NCBI GenBank assembly: GCA_029259945.1
Contig: JAJDEF010000017.1
Coordinates: 1 to 64,000, forward strand
DNA from: Planctomycetota bacterium
Lineage (GTDB): Bacteria; Planctomycetota; Planctomycetia; Pirellulales; Lacipirellulaceae
Reading direction: 5' to 3'
DNA: 64,000 bases
In this document: positions 1 through 9,588 of the stretch, piece by piece
Layout of the letters: each line of letters begins with the position of its first letter
How positions within the stretch are numbered: the stretch's first letter is position 1
Position numbers and translations under genes: made by a program
The notes under the pieces: model-generated
Seen by the model: the letters and a program-made list of their open reading frames with translations, nothing else
What the model was told of the DNA's origin: nothing
Databases searched by the model: none

Positions 1-575
1 AGAATCGCGTAGGTGAACCCCAATCGCGATAGCGACTCAGGGTCGTAGCCGCCGAGCGAGACGGCTGGGGCGAATGCCGAGAGTTCGTAGAAGGTTTTGC
101 TCACTTTGCTATGGACTTGCAACTCGCGAGCGCGAACCGGGCGGGCGTTTTCGCGGGCGCGGTTAATCAACAGTTGATCGGCGACCGGCTCTTCGGCAGT
201 TGGCCCGCCGCCACGGGGCAAAAAAACAAAACGATGGCAAAATCGGCTGGCCCGATGCACCTCGGTGGTGGCTCGCGTATCGACCCAAACCTGCAGGCCA
301 TCGCTATCGTCGAGCCGCGACTCGCGACACCAGGGCAGTTGTTTACGGCCTTCGACCCGTATCCACCAAGCCAGGCCCTTTTCGCTCCAGGCCATGCGAA
401 CATCGGCCAGGGGGCGCTCGCCGTCGAGCTGCGAAAGCATCGGCAGCCGATAGCTTTCGTCCAGCTGCACGCCACTTTTAGCCGACCACAACGAAGAACA
501 GTACCGCACATCGAACGCAAAGCGAAACAAAAACCGCGGCGGGACAAGCGTACTGTTCGCAGCGGAATCGGACAT
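1..575 (-). CDS. Partial CBM9/DOMON-like domain protein (C-terminus beyond window)
   Basis: An open frame runs from an ATG at 575 to the window edge without a stop (191 codons visible). The product begins MSDSAANSTLVPPRFLFRF and carries the segment DGLQVWVDTRATTEVHRASR near residue 105, followed by FCHRF. A beta-rich segment of this type is, from memory, common in planctomycete proteins with a carbohydrate-binding family 9-like (DOMON) fold. There is no signal peptide, so the visible part looks cytoplasmic. Function is unknown. The C-terminus lies outside the window. Overlapping frames on the other strand show no family features and are taken as shadows. Confidence 0.7.
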   Translation of the reverse strand, partial: MSDSAANSTLVPPRFLFRFAFDVRYCSSLWSAKSGVQLDESYRLPMLSQLDGERPLADVRMAWSEKGLAWWIRVEGRKQLPWCRESRLDDSDGLQVWVDTRATTEVHRASRFCHRFVFLPRGGGPTAEEPVADQLLINRARENARPVRARELQVHSKVSKTFYELSAFAPAVSLGGYDPESLSRLGFTYAI

Positions 576-606
576 AGCAATAAAATCTTAGCCACAAAGG
601 ACGTAG

Positions 607-642
607 GGTGGGTGGTTCTGCCGCCAGGCAGGTTCACCCACC
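607..642. repeat. Palindromic element (GGTGGGTG...CACCCACC)
   Basis: Outer arms GGTGGGTG and CACCCACC enclose inner arms CTGCC and GGCAG with loop GCCA. The unit lies just upstream of the partial gene that starts at 575. A related start (GTAGGGTGGGTGG) occurs near 38900 without the second half. It looks like a REP-type intergenic repeat, not a terminator, because no T-run follows. Confidence 0.6.
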
Positions 643-709
643 TTCGTTCAATCAACGATTTCGCTTCGGTAAGTGTTTTTTGATTTTACCGCAGAGGACG
701 CAGTAGGGA

Positions 710-1834
710 TTAAAAGTCATCGTCGGAGAGTTGCAAGTTTGGATCCGCATTATAGAAAGCAGCGTGCAATTCTTTGCTTGGGTCGATTGTCCACTTGCAT
801 TTTGCACCGTTAGGCGTCATTAGCTGCTGGTACACACGGTACTCAATGTCTTCGCTGATGCTTTTGGTATTACCCCCCGCAAAAGCCACAATGACGATGT
901 TAGGGTGTTCACTAGCGGGGCGTGCAAACCCAGAGCCCCAACCTGTAATGAAACCGCCCTGCACGATATAAGGGCTATCTCTAACCGCACCGGTGCGTTC
1001 ATCCCGATTAATTCGCTGCTGCTCATTCGACGGCGGAACCAATTGGCTGACTAAATTATTTCCTGCGGCAATCCAAACCATCCCAAATAGTTGTTCACCC
1101 TGTGATGGTGTCCAACTTCCCCCTGGAGTGGCTGACGAGCGTAGCCAAGAGGAATTTGGTATCGCACTGGAAGAATCATTTTCGTCTTTATGAACATTTT
1201 CAGAGAGCATTAGAGTTCGGGACGTGCCATCCTTAATGTCCGTCGAGCGTACAGTTTCGCCTTCGAAATCTGGCAGCAACAATGGAAAAAGGCCATTTCC
1301 TTTGTAGTCGCTTGGTGGACCTGTAGGATTAGGCTTAAAGTCAGGTGCTCCAGTATTTGCAACGTAGGTAAGAGCGGGGTTGTTCGGCGTAGTTTGAGGG
1401 TCACTCGGACAAATGAAAATGTCTACTTTAGGTATGTCGTCTGCGATATTCGCTAGGTCGTCCGACACGTTAAGATTTCCGGCCAGCAGCGCATCCCAGG
1501 TACTTTGTTGTTCAATGCGGGTGAGAAGTTTTGCAGCCCAGCTAACTTCAATATCTAGAGTTGTGGTGTCACTAAATCGGTCAGCAGAAGCGGGAAGACT
1601 AGGGTCTAGCCTTTGCAGCTGAGACCAACCGGGAAACCGCCCTTTGCCGCTCATCGACAGATCGAGCATCGAGGTGGCTAGCTGCTTTAAGTTGTTTGCG
1701 CATGTCGTTTGACGCGCCGTCTCGCGAGCATTTTGAACCGCCGGCAGCAGCAGCCCGACCAGGGTGCCAATGATGGCGATAACGACCAAGAGTTCTACGA
1801 GCGTAAAACCGTGACGGGGGGATTTGTGGTTCAT
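710..1834 (-). CDS. DUF1559 domain, prepilin-like protein
   Basis: The 374-aa product begins [20 protein letters not shown], a type IV prepilin leader with cleavage expected before the Phe of GFTLVELL, followed by a hydrophobic helix and then [20 protein letters not shown]. This is the hallmark of the DUF1559 family, which is hugely expanded in planctomycetes. The C-terminal part has the family's [13 protein letters not shown] segment. The start at 1834 is preferred over an upstream in-frame start because GAGGAGG sits about 10 bases before it. The protein is presumably processed by a prepilin peptidase and exposed at the envelope; its exact role is unknown. It has no operon partner, since the next gene on the same strand is beyond 2169. 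Confidence 0.9.
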   Translation of the reverse strand: MNHKSPRHGFTLVELLVVIAIIGTLVGLLLPAVQNARETARQTTCANNLKQLATSMLDLSMSGKGRFPGWSQLQRLDPSLPASADRFSDTTTLDIEVSWAAKLLTRIEQQSTWDALLAGNLNVSDDLANIADDIPKVDIFICPSDPQTTPNNPALTYVANTGAPDFKPNPTGPPSDYKGNGLFPLLLPDFEGETVRSTDIKDGTSRTLMLSENVHKDENDSSSAIPNSSWLRSSATPGGSWTPSQGEQLFGMVWIAAGNNLVSQLVPPSNEQQRINRDERTGAVRDSPYIVQGGFITGWGSGFARPASEHPNIVIVAFAGGNTKSISEDIEYRVYQQLMTPNGAKCKWTIDPSKELHAAFYNADPNLQLSDDDF

Positions 1835-2052
1835 CTGAGAATGCCTCCTCGACTTGCGTTCTGTTCCCACGCCGACTCTGCCCCTAATGTGCGGCGTGTT
1901 ATGCCTCGGGAAAGCGAGATCCGACCCAATGACGGTTCGACGCTACCCAAGCAAGTAATTATCGCCGAAAAGCCCCAAAAAAGCCAGTGTGGTGTCCCAT
2001 TTCGCAGGAATACCGCAAAGTCGGTCTATTCAATCGGAGTAGCCGGGAAGAA

Positions 2053-2132
2053 TTACCACAGAGGACACAGAGAAGCACAGAGTGTCTAGAAAATAGCTTT
2101 CCTCTGTGCTGCTCCGTGTCCTCTGTGGTCAA
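2053..2132. repeat. CACAGAGG-family palindromic repeat, copy 1
   Basis: The segment opens with TTACCACAGAGGACACAGAG and closes with CCGTGTCCTCTGTGGTCAA, so the ends are inverted copies that can form a long hairpin. Other copies lie at 21821, 39029, 42004, 52104 and 62150. This repeat fills most of the gap 1835-2169 between the DUF1559 gene and the CPBP protease gene; nothing else is recognised there. Confidence 0.75.
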
Positions 2133-2169
2133 TAAATTGGTGTTAATTCTTGGCAGGCCCTCAAGCAAA

Positions 2170-3093
2170 TCACATCAACTGCCACTCGCCGCTAGTCACC
2201 ACGTAGACGCCAAGCAGAAAATTGGTCACGGCGTGGGCGGCCACACAGTCCCAAATGTTGCGCGTGCGGATCATCAGCCAGGTGATCATGCTGAACCAAA
2301 CCAATGCCGCTAGGAGTTCGGCCGGGTGCATCATCATGGGGACGGCTGTGCCGAGGATTATTGCCGTCCGAGTGACCGCCCCAAAAGGCACCTGCCACCA
2401 GTTGCCGTGCACGACATAGCGCATCAAAAATCCACGCAGAAAAAACTCTTCGACCACGGGGACAATCAGCGCAAGCCCAATAAAACGAATGCCTAAAAAC
2501 AAATAGGCCCACATCGGCGTCTCGCGAAGTTGCTCTAAAGGGTTGTAGGCACTACGCTCGCCAGCCCCGAGGAGGGCTAGCAAACCAACGGACGGCACCT
2601 CATCGTCAACGTATTCAGCCGGAAGCAAACTGCCCAGATAGCGATCAACGGGCCCCGCGATTTTTACCTCTAGCTGAAGCTGACAGAGAACGACCCAAAG
2701 GACGACCCCCACCACACCTACCGCGATACTCAAACTGCTCACACGCCACGCAAACGTGCGATACCCCGGAAGCACCAGCAACATCGTAGCCAACGTCAGC
2801 ACAATCTTTACCGTGTAAACACACGGGTAGTGCTCGTAGGTGATTTGCGGCAAAAGCCCCGGTTCGCGAAAGGCCTCTTCCATCTGCTCGGCGGTCGGGG
2901 CGGTAGAGTTTTCGGCCGCTTGGCCGCTCGTAGCCGGTGGCTTGGGCTCGAAGCTGCCCAAAACCATGTAGACGACCATCGGCAGCAAAAAAGTGACCCA
3001 GGGCCAGCGAGAAAGCCAGCCTGCAGGCAATCGGCCGGCTTGTTCAGCCGCTGGGCAAGAGTTGGCTGACATGGTTGGAAGGCTGCCTGACAT
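2170..3093 (-). CDS. CPBP-family intramembrane protease (CAAX-protease-related)
   Basis: A polytopic membrane protein of 307 aa (from M at 3093) or 300 aa (from MSANS at 3072). Motif 1 of the CPBP/Abi family appears as PVVEEFFLRGFLMRY, giving the EExxxR signature. A histidine follows in MMHPAELLAA, and the last motif is AAHAVTNFLLG. These glutamates and histidines are the metal or catalytic residues of the family. The spacing and the acidic stretch before motif 1 resemble the CAAX-protease-related proteins found near exosortase systems, which would fit the PEP-CTERM proteins in this window; that link is an inference. No exosortase gene is seen here. The start is uncertain, as neither ATG has a strong ribosome-binding site. 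Confidence 0.85.
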   Translation of the reverse strand: MSGSLPTMSANSCPAAEQAGRLPAGWLSRWPWVTFLLPMVVYMVLGSFEPKPPATSGQAAENSTAPTAEQMEEAFREPGLLPQITYEHYPCVYTVKIVLTLATMLLVLPGYRTFAWRVSSLSIAVGVVGVVLWVVLCQLQLEVKIAGPVDRYLGSLLPAEYVDDEVPSVGLLALLGAGERSAYNPLEQLRETPMWAYLFLGIRFIGLALIVPVVEEFFLRGFLMRYVVHGNWWQVPFGAVTRTAIILGTAVPMMMHPAELLAALVWFSMITWLMIRTRNIWDCVAAHAVTNFLLGVYVVTSGEWQLM

Positions 3094-3514
3094 CGACTCT
3101 ATCTCATTACAGTAAAACGACTTACATCGATTCACGGTGGCAATGGAAACCGTAAATCTCCATCTTAGTCGACAGCCGGGCAAAACCGGCGGGCTATCTC
3201 AAGTAAATCGGTCTTTGCAGTTTTCAGACGGATATCTACCCTTTCGCGCCCGACAGACGGCAAACACCGGCTGTCCACAACAGCGAGAAACACGTTGAAA
3301 TCCCCTATTTGCACTAGATATTGTGATCGCGGAAAGACAGAATACTAGTTCGTCCCGCCTTGCGACAGGGTGACAGGAAGCACCCGATATTTCTAGAGCA
3401 CGGCCCCGGGGAAAGATCGTTCTCCGAGGGATCCCATCGATCTTGGTTGATCGCCGCGCGCAAGCGGCGGCAGTAATTCACTAAATGATGTTGGTTAGAG
3501 GTTGAGACAGACAA
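3094..3514. other. Intergenic leader between CPBP gene and EF-G
   Basis: A divergent spacer of 421 bases. A possible promoter for the EF-G gene is TTGAAA at 3295-3300 with TATTGT at 3319-3324 (18-base spacer), leaving a leader of about 180 bases. A small hairpin (CCGC/GCGG) lies near 3455-3470. No riboswitch or small gene is recognised. The promoter call is weak. Confidence 0.35.
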
Positions 3515-5614
3515 ATGGACCTTCGTAAAGTTCGTAACATTGGTATCTCCGCGCACATCGACTCGGGTAAAACCACGTTGAGTGAACGCATTCTTTTCTA
3601 CGCAGGTAGGATCCATAAGATCGAAGACGTGCGTGGCGGTGGCGATGGCGCCACCATGGACCATATGGAACTGGAGAAAGAACGCGGAATCACCATTACC
3701 AGTGCAGCGACCACGGTCGAGTGGAAAGATCATATGATCAATCTGATCGACACCCCGGGGCACGTGGACTTTACGGTAGAAGTCGAGCGCAGCTTGCGCG
3801 TGCTTGATGGCGCGGTATTGGTTCTTTGTGCCGTGGGTGGTGTGCAGTCGCAGTCGATGACCGTCGACCGCCAAATGAAGCGCTACCATGTCCCCCGCTT
3901 GGCCTTCATTAACAAGATGGACCGCACCGGGGCAAACCCCGACTCGGTCGTCGAGCAGGTATGCGATAAGCTCGGTGCCGATGCGGTTTTGATGCAGCTA
4001 CCAATTGGCGAAGAAGAACACTTCGAAGGGATCATCGATTTGGTGACCCAAAAAGCAATCTACTTCGACGGCAGCAACGGCGAAAATCTTCGTGAAGAAG
4101 AGATTCCCACCGAATTGGCCGACAAAGTGGCCGCCGCAAGAGCCCACATGCTCGAAGCACTTTCGATGTATAGCGACGACCTGATGGAACGGTTGCTCTC
4201 CGAAGAAGAGGTGCCGGTCGACCTGATTCACAAGCTCATTCGCACCGCGACCATCGACCAAGGTTTTACGCCGGTCTATCTCGGTTCTGCCTTCAAAAAT
4301 AAGGGTGTGCAGCCGCTGATCGACGCGGTGAATCGCTACCTCCCATGCCCTCTTGATAAACAAACAACGGCCTCTGAACTCGACGACGCCGAAAAGAAGA
4401 TTCCTTTAGAGAGCGACCCCGAAAAGCCTTTTGTGGGCATGGCATTCAAAATTGTTGACGACGAGTACGGCCAGCTAACCTTCATGCGGATGTACCAAGG
4501 CACCATCAAAAAGGGTGAACAGTACTTCAACCAACGTACCCACCGAAAAGAACGCTTCAGCCGCATTGTAAAAATGCATAGCGACAAGCGAGAAGAAGTC
4601 GACTCTGCCTCCGCCGGCGACATTGTCGCGATCATGGGCATCGACTGCGCCAGCGGCGATACCTATTGCTCGACGTCAAAATACTGCACCCTCGAAAACA
4701 TCTTTGTTGCCGACCCCGTGATCAAGATGTCGATCAATCCGATATCACGAGACAATGCCGACAAGCTGGGCAAGGCGTTGCAGCGATTCCGCAAAGAAGA
4801 CCCAACTTTCCAGGTCAACACAGATGACGAGACAGGTGAAACTTTGATCGCCGGTATGGGCGAGTTGCATCTCGAAGTTTACGTCGAGCGTATTCGACGT
4901 GAGTATGGTGTGGACGTCGAAGTGGGTGCCCCGAAGGTGAGCTACCGCGAAAGTGGAACCGTGCCGTTCGCATTCGACCACAAACGCAAGAAACAGACGG
5001 GTGGTTCCGGGCAGTATGGCCACATCAAGGGCAAGATCAGCCCAATGACCGACGAAGACCGCGAAGAGGCCGAGGGCGGCGAACTGTTGTTTATCGACAA
5101 CGTGGTGCAAGGTCGCATTCCGAAGAACTTCATTCCCGCGATTGAAAAAGGCTTCAAGAAGATGATGGAGAAGGGCCCCGTTGCGGGCTACCCGGTTGTC
5201 GGCTTGAAAGTGGAACTCGAAGACGGTTCGTACCACGATGTCGACTCTTCAGACATGGCGTTTATGCTGACCGCCCAAGAATGCTTCCGCGAAAACTTCA
5301 ACCGCATGAAGCCTGTCTTGCTCGAGCCGATCATGCTTATGGAAATTGAATGTCCCGAAGAATTCCAAGGTTCGGTAGTCGGCCAAATTGCTAGCAAGCG
5401 TGGCATCGTCGCTTCGACCGAGACGCAGAACAAAGTGACGACTATCATCTGTGATGTCCCGCTCGCCGAGACCTTTGGGTTCTCGACCGACCTGCGTAGC
5501 CAGACACAGGGCCAAGGTAGTTTCTCGATGGAACTACACAAGTACTCCCCGGTACCGTCCAATATTCAGACCGATATCGTTGCCGAGCGTAAAGCAGAAC
5601 TTCAGCCTGCTTAA
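3515..5614 (+). CDS. fusA: Translation elongation factor G, mitochondrial EFG1/spdEFG1-like
   Basis: A full-length EF-G of 699 aa, the GTPase that drives ribosomal translocation. The P-loop is AHIDSGKTT (residues 13-21), the switch II box DTPGH (79-83), and the NKMD guanine-specificity box is near 133. The whole domain set (G, II, III, IV, V) is present up to the C-terminal [14 protein letters not shown] segment. The [10 protein letters not shown]-loop, the insert [30 protein letters not shown] and [17 protein letters not shown] resemble mitochondrial GFM1 and the spirochaete/planctomycete/delta type (spdEFG1) more than the usual DAGKTTTTER form. No rpsL, rpsG or tuf is adjacent, so this is not the str operon copy. 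No clear Shine-Dalgarno is seen at the start. Confidence 0.95.
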   Translation: MDLRKVRNIGISAHIDSGKTTLSERILFYAGRIHKIEDVRGGGDGATMDHMELEKERGITITSAATTVEWKDHMINLIDTPGHVDFTVEVERSLRVLDGAVLVLCAVGGVQSQSMTVDRQMKRYHVPRLAFINKMDRTGANPDSVVEQVCDKLGADAVLMQLPIGEEEHFEGIIDLVTQKAIYFDGSNGENLREEEIPTELADKVAAARAHMLEALSMYSDDLMERLLSEEEVPVDLIHKLIRTATIDQGFTPVYLGSAFKNKGVQPLIDAVNRYLPCPLDKQTTASELDDAEKKIPLESDPEKPFVGMAFKIVDDEYGQLTFMRMYQGTIKKGEQYFNQRTHRKERFSRIVKMHSDKREEVDSASAGDIVAIMGIDCASGDTYCSTSKYCTLENIFVADPVIKMSINPISRDNADKLGKALQRFRKEDPTFQVNTDDETGETLIAGMGELHLEVYVERIRREYGVDVEVGAPKVSYRESGTVPFAFDHKRKKQTGGSGQYGHIKGKISPMTDEDREEAEGGELLFIDNVVQGRIPKNFIPAIEKGFKKMMEKGPVAGYPVVGLKVELEDGSYHDVDSSDMAFMLTAQECFRENFNRMKPVLLEPIMLMEIECPEEFQGSVVGQIASKRGIVASTETQNKVTTIICDVPLAETFGFSTDLRSQTQGQGSFSMELHKYSPVPSNIQTDIVAERKAELQPA

Positions 5615-5857
5615 GACGTCCGCCTATCGTAAAGCGATTCTATAAACAGACGGCCACCGCTACGGTCGGCCTTAGGGCGCGCCTCGTTCACGGTAATGGT
5701 TCGACCATCAAATTCTAGCCCGTTAAGAATTTGAATTGCCGATCGAGCTTCGTCGTCGTTGGTCATGGTGACAAACGCAAAACCTCGCGGACGCCCAGTT
5801 TTGCGATCATTGATGATCGCGACTTCTCCTACCCGCTAGACGCAGGTGGGCTTTCAT
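5611..5857 (-). pseudogene. Truncated RRM (RNA-binding) protein remnant
   Basis: Reading the minus strand from 5838 gives VGEVAIINDRKTGRPRGFAF and then VTMTNDDEARSAIQILNGLE, followed by FDGRTITVNEARPKADRSGG, ending in TAA at 5613-5611. This is the second half of an RNA recognition motif, including the RNP1 box RGFAFVTM, plus the Gly/Arg-poor tail of the short bacterial RRM proteins. The N-terminal RNP2 half (expected about 30-35 residues, xIYVGNL) is absent. A plausible old start, ATG at 5857 after AGGAAAACTTCT, is in another frame, and a TAG at 5838-5836 blocks the RRM frame. An internal deletion of about 100 bases would explain this. Its stop overlaps the EF-G stop in convergent orientation. 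Confidence 0.75.
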
Positions 5858-5970
5858 AGAAGTTTTCCTGAGAGAATGCCGCAAAATTCTGGCAAGTGCT
5901 GGGTTAGGTCGTTACAATGGACTCGCTTCTGTGCCGTCATTTTATGCGTTCAGCATTGAGGGGGAGTCTA

Positions 5971-7725
5971 ATGAGTTGTCGTTGGGGTGCCATAGTTGTG
6001 GCGTTGGTGTTGGGGCAGTCGGCTTCGGCAGACACGGTCAAATGGACCGGAGGCGACGGACTTTGGCTTGATGCAACCAAGTGGGAGTTTGCGTCCACCA
6101 GTTTGCCCACCGGTCATCCGCCGTTGGCAACGGAAGATGTGATCATTGATTCCCCGCCATCGATCGACTTATCGCCTCTCGTACCTCCCACTCGAGACGT
6201 CCCAGCAGCAAATTCGTTGCTAATTCAAGGTGTCGGAACGACCTTTCTGTCCAAAGGGCTGCTGTCGGTTTCCGGCGACGTGATGGTCGATGATGCTGGG
6301 TTGATCGTTCACGAAGGCGCGACAATCGGCGGGAGTGACCCATTGAGCAAAATCCTTGTTGATAACGGCGGTGCTCTTGGAGTTGTCATGGATGGGCGCA
6401 TCGAACGCCACTCGTTGGAGCTTGTCGGCGGGGCGAGCAACTTGGTTGAAGTTAGCGTCAACGGGAAGATCGAGTTGACCGGTGACGTGACCATCGGTTT
6501 GCAGGGTCGAATCATCGTTGATGCCGAAAACAGTGCCGATAAGGCTGCCCTGAATGCAGATTTGGCCACTACTAGCAGTGGCCACCTGACTGTGGCCCAA
6601 TCGGTGGGCACGACCGAGCTTGAGGTACATAGACGCGGCCAAGCCTTATTCAACGGGACGGCCATCATCAATGGGGATGTGCTAGTCACTACCGGCGGCT
6701 TGTTTCGCACGGGGCCGGCTGCGGTTGAGTCTGGCGGCACCGTCGTGGTTGATGGCAAGTTCCTTGGCCCTTCTGTGGAGCCTTCGACATGGTCGGTGGG
6801 CGGCGGCGGGTTGGAGGTGACGGGGAAAGTGACTGTGACAAACGGGGGATTCCTCAACGTGATGGGCAATGCGGTGCTCAATGTGGGGCTCTCAAGCAGC
6901 GCAAGCAGCTTGTTAGAAATTGATGGGGGCAACGGCGGGGTCACGGGCAATCTGGCGATCAACAACAAATCCTCGCTTGGACTGAAGTCTGGCAACTTGG
7001 TGGTAGACGGCAATGTGCTCGTGGGCACTGTGCCCACCAGAGGCGGCGCGTTCAGGATTGGTAATGCCACTGGCAGTGCCGCCACTCTTGAAGTCGCCGG
7101 CACCGTCACTATCGAAGCGCGATCCCTCGATCTCATAAACCGGATCGAACCCGGCGGCGTGCTCAAGGCGACGACAGTCGATTTCAACACCGGGCTACTG
7201 GTTGGGCGTGGCCGTATTGAAGGGGATGTTATTAATGGTAGCGAAATTTATATCGGTTCGTCTGCGGATGCGACCAAGGATGTACTCGATATCGTCGGCA
7301 ACTACACGCAGACAGCGGGTGACGATCTGCACATCGTGCTTGCAGGTGCCAACTTTTCGACCACCGATCAACTCAAAGTCAATCTTTTCGCCGGGGCGTC
7401 GGCGGGGACAACTTCAATTGCAGGGGACTTGATCCTACACGTCGACAACAGCCTCAGCGTGCAGGCGGGCGATTTCATCGATCTGGTGACTTCCAAGGGA
7501 ACACTTACCGGCACGTTCGATCAAATCCTGTTCCAGCAAACCGGCGGCTTCCCCGGCTCGTTGCCGACAACCAGCATCGGCAAGCCGTTCCAAATTCAGT
7601 ACATCCGCAACGATCCGGGGAGTTTGCAGCGCGTGCGGTTGAAGATCGTTCCCGAGCCGAGTTCGGTGCTGCTGTTGGCAACGGCGATGCTGGGGGTGGT
7701 TTGGCTGCGTCAGCGGCCTCTGTGA
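5971..7725 (+). CDS. Large PEP-CTERM surface protein, beta-helix-like
   Basis: The product (584 aa) has a signal peptide MSCRWGAIVVALVLGQSASA with cleavage after ASA. The body is built of short Gly/Val/Asn-rich repeats (GNLVVDGNVLVGT, GKIELTGDVTIG, GGLEVTGKVTVT), typical of a right-handed beta-helix or autotransporter-like passenger. It opens with VKWTGGDGLWLDATKWE, a motif found at the start of many such planctomycete proteins. It ends VPEPSSVLLLATAMLGVVWL then RQRPL, a PEP-CTERM sorting signal for exosortase. The ATG at 5971 follows GGGGGAG; two upstream in-frame ATGs lack a site. Ligand and role are unknown. Confidence 0.85.
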   Translation: MSCRWGAIVVALVLGQSASADTVKWTGGDGLWLDATKWEFASTSLPTGHPPLATEDVIIDSPPSIDLSPLVPPTRDVPAANSLLIQGVGTTFLSKGLLSVSGDVMVDDAGLIVHEGATIGGSDPLSKILVDNGGALGVVMDGRIERHSLELVGGASNLVEVSVNGKIELTGDVTIGLQGRIIVDAENSADKAALNADLATTSSGHLTVAQSVGTTELEVHRRGQALFNGTAIINGDVLVTTGGLFRTGPAAVESGGTVVVDGKFLGPSVEPSTWSVGGGGLEVTGKVTVTNGGFLNVMGNAVLNVGLSSSASSLLEIDGGNGGVTGNLAINNKSSLGLKSGNLVVDGNVLVGTVPTRGGAFRIGNATGSAATLEVAGTVTIEARSLDLINRIEPGGVLKATTVDFNTGLLVGRGRIEGDVINGSEIYIGSSADATKDVLDIVGNYTQTAGDDLHIVLAGANFSTTDQLKVNLFAGASAGTTSIAGDLILHVDNSLSVQAGDFIDLVTSKGTLTGTFDQILFQQTGGFPGSLPTTSIGKPFQIQYIRNDPGSLQRVRLKIVPEPSSVLLLATAMLGVVWLRQRPL

Positions 7726-7763
7726 CGTTTTGCGTTGAAACATTGCATTGTTGCCGTTATAGA

Positions 7764-7792
7764 TAAATTTTTTAGTCGCCCCTAAAAAAATT
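7764..7792 (+). terminator. Possible AT-rich terminator after PEP-CTERM gene
   Basis: Inverted arms AATTTTTTAG and CTAAAAAAATT flank TCGCCC, 40 bases after the stop codon of the large PEP-CTERM gene. The stem is almost only A-T pairs, so the call is weak. Confidence 0.3.
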
Positions 7793-7901
7793 AGCAAGTA
7801 TTAGCGTCAATCAGTGGTTTCCCGTTTTGCAATAAAGTTACAGCATTGGGACAAAACTCCCCGCTGATCTTCTGTCCCCACCCACATCAAACATTCCCCC
7901 C

Positions 7902-8759
7902 ATGCCAGACTACGAACTGCTCGACTTCGGCGCGGGACGAAAACTCGAACGGTTTGGTACCTGGGTGCTTGACCGTCCCTGCCCTGCTGCAGAAGAACAG
8001 GCACCAGCCCAACCCGAAACTTGGCGCGACGCCACTGCCAGCTACGAGGGCAATCGAGCGACCGCCGGCAAATGGTCCCCGGCTCCAGATCGTTGGGAAG
8101 ATGCCAACTGCTCTATTCAATTTGGTTTCGAGCTGAACACGACGTTCGAATTGACCCCACTACCCTCCGGCCAGATTGGCATCTTTCCCGAGCAACTCGA
8201 AAATTGGCGTTGGATCGCCGGACAAGTCCGTCGCGTCGAACGACCGCTGAAGGTGCTCAACTTGTTTGCCTATACCGGGGGCAGCACGTTGGCGGCCGCC
8301 TGTGCTGGGGCCGAAGTCACCCACGTCGATGCGGCCAAAAGCATGGTGGCTCGTGCCCGTAGCAACGCCGCCGCTTCGGCGATGGCCGACCACCCGATTC
8401 GTTGGATCGTCGAAGATGTACTTAAATTCTGCCATCGTGAAGTCAAACGGGGCAACCAGTACGATGCCGTCATCCTCGATCCCCCCAGCTACGGCCACGG
8501 CCCGAAGGGCGAAGCTTGGTCGATTCGCCACGACCTCTTGCCCCTACTCGAACTTTGCCGAAAATTAACGTCCAAGCAACGAGCCTTCGTGCTTTGCACT
8601 TGCCATACCCCTGACATTGGGCCTGCGGAATTGAGTGCGTACTTCGCGGACGGAATTTTTGGCCACTGTGGCCAGCCGCCCCAGGTCGGTATGTTGACCC
8701 TAGAAACGGCCGCCGGCCGAAAACTCGCAAGCGGCACCTTTGCCCGCTGGCCCAAGTAA
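7902..8759 (+). CDS. Class I SAM-dependent RNA methyltransferase (RlmI/RlmK-like)
   Basis: A 285-aa Rossmann methyltransferase. The SAM-binding motif I is LNLFAYTGGSTLAAACAGA (about residues 114-132). The acidic post-motif II is VTHVDAAKSMV, and the motif IV is VILDPPSYGHGPKG (about residue 190). The DPPSYG form is typical of the COG1092 family that modifies 23S rRNA bases. The N-terminal PUA domain found in E. coli RlmI is not present. The gene sits 14 bases before a SpoU-type methyltransferase, and the two probably form one transcript for rRNA or tRNA modification. The exact target cannot be told from sequence. Confidence 0.85.
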   Translation: MPDYELLDFGAGRKLERFGTWVLDRPCPAAEEQAPAQPETWRDATASYEGNRATAGKWSPAPDRWEDANCSIQFGFELNTTFELTPLPSGQIGIFPEQLENWRWIAGQVRRVERPLKVLNLFAYTGGSTLAAACAGAEVTHVDAAKSMVARARSNAAASAMADHPIRWIVEDVLKFCHREVKRGNQYDAVILDPPSYGHGPKGEAWSIRHDLLPLLELCRKLTSKQRAFVLCTCHTPDIGPAELSAYFADGIFGHCGQPPQVGMLTLETAAGRKLASGTFARWPK

Positions 8760-8773
8760 CCCCGCACAAGCCC

Positions 8774-9580
8774 ATGCCAGAAAAAATCACCAGCCGCCAA
8801 AACGTTCGCGTCAAAGAGGCGGCGAAGCTGCGCAATGCTCGACAACGCATAAAGCAAGGTCGCTTTTTGATTGACGGCGCACGCGAAATCGTTCGCGCGC
8901 TCGACGCCGCGATTGAAATTATCGAAGCCTTCGTCTGCCCAGCACTTTGCAAACTCGACGACGCTCGCACGGCAGTTGATCGCATCACCGCCAGCAGCGC
9001 CGTGGTCGCAGATGTCACGCCCGAAGTCTTCGAAAAGATCGCCTTCGGCGAACGCAACGATGGCATCGTGGTCGTCGCCAAGACGCCTGACCGCAACCTC
9101 AGCCAACTCAGGCTTCCCCCGCAACCGCTGGTCGCTGTGCTCGAAGGCTTAGAAAAGCCGGGGAATGTCGGTGCTATTCTCCGCACCGCTGACGGAGCCG
9201 GTTTTGATGCGGTGATTGTTGCTGACGGGCAAACCGACTTATTCAACCCCAACACCGTCCGGGCCAGTCTAGGCACCCTGTTTGCCAAACACGTCTGCCC
9301 AGCCACGAATGAAGAAACGCTCGCGAAGCTGCTGGAGTGGCAGCTCCCGATTTTTGCAGCTCGCCCTGACGCGAAAGAATGTTACGGCGAGGCCGACTAT
9401 CGCAACGGTGCTGTCATTCTACTCGGCAGCGAAGCCCGCGGTCTCTCCTCGTTTTGGAGTCGCACAGAATCGCACGGTATTCGGCTCCCCATGCATGGCA
9501 TTGCCGACAGTCTTAACGTTTCGGCCACCGCAGCCGTGTTGTTCTACGAAGCTAGCCGACAACGGGGCCGGAAAAACTAG
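8774..9580 (+). CDS. TrmH/SpoU-family RNA 2'-O-methyltransferase
   Basis: A 268-aa protein with an N-terminal substrate-binding part (KITSRQNVRVKEAAKLRNAR...GRFLIDGAREI) and a C-terminal SPOUT knot domain. The three SpoU motifs are visible: EGLEKPGNVGAILRTADGAG (motif 1, with the catalytic Arg), VILLGSEARGLS (motif 2) and IRLPMHGIADSLNVSATAAV (motif 3). Such enzymes methylate the 2'-OH of ribose in tRNA or 23S rRNA using SAM. It follows the COG1092 methyltransferase by 14 bases. The nucleotide target is unknown. Confidence 0.9.
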   Translation: MPEKITSRQNVRVKEAAKLRNARQRIKQGRFLIDGAREIVRALDAAIEIIEAFVCPALCKLDDARTAVDRITASSAVVADVTPEVFEKIAFGERNDGIVVVAKTPDRNLSQLRLPPQPLVAVLEGLEKPGNVGAILRTADGAGFDAVIVADGQTDLFNPNTVRASLGTLFAKHVCPATNEETLAKLLEWQLPIFAARPDAKECYGEADYRNGAVILLGSEARGLSSFWSRTESHGIRLPMHGIADSLNVSATAAVLFYEASRQRGRKN

Positions 9581-9588
9581 TCTCTTCG

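Noticed and set aside
3314-3889. Open frame of 191 codons antisense to the start of EF-G
   Set aside because: It overlaps a full-length EF-G on the other strand, has no family features or ribosome-binding site, and is a composition shadow.
6309-7190. Open frame of 293 codons antisense to the large PEP-CTERM gene
   Set aside because: Low-complexity Pro/Thr/Ser translation caused by the repetitive sense gene; the sense gene has a signal peptide and a sorting tail.
8470-9306. Open frame of 278 codons antisense to the two methyltransferase genes
   Set aside because: Both sense genes have complete enzyme motifs; the antisense frame has none.
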